A stretch of DNA of 29,987 bases, from positions 1-29,987 of IMG/VR virus record IMGVR_UViG_3300042691_002918. One strand, given 5' to 3'. How positions within the stretch are numbered: the stretch's first letter is position 1; the number at the start of each line of letters is the position of its first letter. The DNA comes from a virus. The notes beneath the pieces were generated by a model. The model was not told where the DNA came from. It was given only the letters and a program-made list of their open reading frames with translations, and searched no databases. Shown here piece after piece: positions 29,802-29,987 of the stretch. The position numbers and the translations under genes are program-made.

Positions 29802-29809
29802 TATATTTG
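29802..29809 (+). promoter_or_regulatory. Promoter -7 element before the leader RNA
   Basis: TATATTTG fits TAnnTTTG. Transcription would begin near 29815, at the first base-paired stretch of the leader. No clear TTTG is seen about 19 nt upstream. Confidence 0.55.
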
Positions 29810-29813
29810 AAAC

Positions 29814-29900
29814 GGTGAGTCGCTGCACCAAGTAAAATATTAAAATACATTCCTTTGGGGGAGTAGGTAACAGCGACACCGAAACCTCAAAGGATTTTTT
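29814..29900 (+). ncRNA. Structured leader RNA with two interleaved helices (candidate attenuator or riboswitch)
   Basis: Helix A: GGT (29814-29816) plus GTCGCTG (29819-29825) with CAGCGAC (29871-29877) plus ACC (29878-29880), 10 pairs with a 2-nt bulge. Helix B: TCCTTTGGGG (29851-29860) with CCTCAAAGGA (29885-29894), 10 pairs including one G-T, followed by six T (29895-29900). The 5' strand of B lies in the loop of A and its 3' strand outside, so the two can form a pseudoknot. B plus T6 also looks like a terminator. The ATG of the replication gene is 6 nt on. Confidence 0.6.
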
Positions 29901-29905
29901 ATTTT

Positions 29906-29987
29906 ATGGCAAAAGACAAAAAAGGATTTATCCTGTACGCTGATCAGAAAGCATTATTTGAACAGCTACCTAATGACAAAGCTGGAG
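29906..29987 (+). CDS. DUF6291-type replication protein, 5' part (continues at position 1-557)
   Basis: Start MAKDKKGFILYADQKALFEQ, continuing over the repeat into 1-557 to make a 200-residue protein. It is the gene directly after the structured leader, so its expression is probably controlled by it. Confidence 0.88.
   Translation, partial: MAKDKKGFILYADQKALFEQLPNDKAG
29952..29987. repeat. Terminal direct repeat, right copy
   Basis: Identical to 1-36. It shows that the contig closes on itself. Confidence 0.93.

Noticed and set aside
1-29987. CRISPR array, tRNA or rRNA genes, integrase
   Set aside because: No regularly spaced repeats, no cloverleaf-like genes noticed by eye, and no tyrosine or serine recombinase motif in any accepted gene.

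Overview
The window is almost certainly one complete, circularly closed genome of a tailed, siphovirus-like phage of a Bacteroidetes (probably Flavobacteriia) host. The first 36 bases recur as the last 36 (1-36 = 29952-29987), so the unique length is 29,951 bp, and a gene runs cleanly across the joint (start 29906, stop 557). Every gene I accept lies on the + strand, densely packed with many ATGA or taATG overlaps. Host evidence: AT-rich DNA, promoters of the Bacteroidetes type (TTTG, about 19 nt, TAnnTTTG), and a secreted protein ending in a type IX secretion (T9SS)-like tail.

Layout. (1) Early/replication region, 26256-29951 continuing to about 2990: small early proteins, a DnaA domain IV-like protein, an ERF annealing protein, a YqaJ-like exonuclease, an SSB/DUF736-like protein, a structured leader RNA, a DUF6291-type replication protein, a DnaB/RecA-type ATPase and a NinG-like nuclease. 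(2) Small-gene region, 3018-5539, with a phage sigma factor. (3) Packaging, 5552-7269: small and large terminase. (4) Tail, 7434-14569: tail assembly chaperone with a -1 frameshift site, tail completion proteins, two large tail proteins and a short tape measure. (5) Head, 14588-20992: XkdF-like protease, scaffold, major capsid, a tube-like protein, portal with a MuF-like end, and head-tail connector. (6) Free-standing HNH homing endonuclease, then receptor-binding and fibre genes, the T9SS-tailed secreted protein, holin and M15 endolysin, ending with a DnaQ-like exonuclease and a terminator at 26102. No integrase, repressor, tRNA or CRISPR array was seen.

Most striking: the large-terminase frame is broken exactly inside its Walker A motif by a 42-nt in-frame segment (6151-6192). 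The segment carries a TAG stop, a perfect 8-bp hairpin and an SD-like purine run, and is bounded by Ala codons (GCT ... GCA). Removing it restores GGTSA-GKT. This is the layout expected of a translational bypass (hop) element such as that of T4 gene 60, although a simple disruption is not excluded. Also notable are a 0.45-kb promoter-plus-two-gene module bounded by 19-bp inverted repeats beside an attC-like hairpin (1819-2291), and a leader with two interleaved 10-bp helices directly after a promoter (29814-29900).
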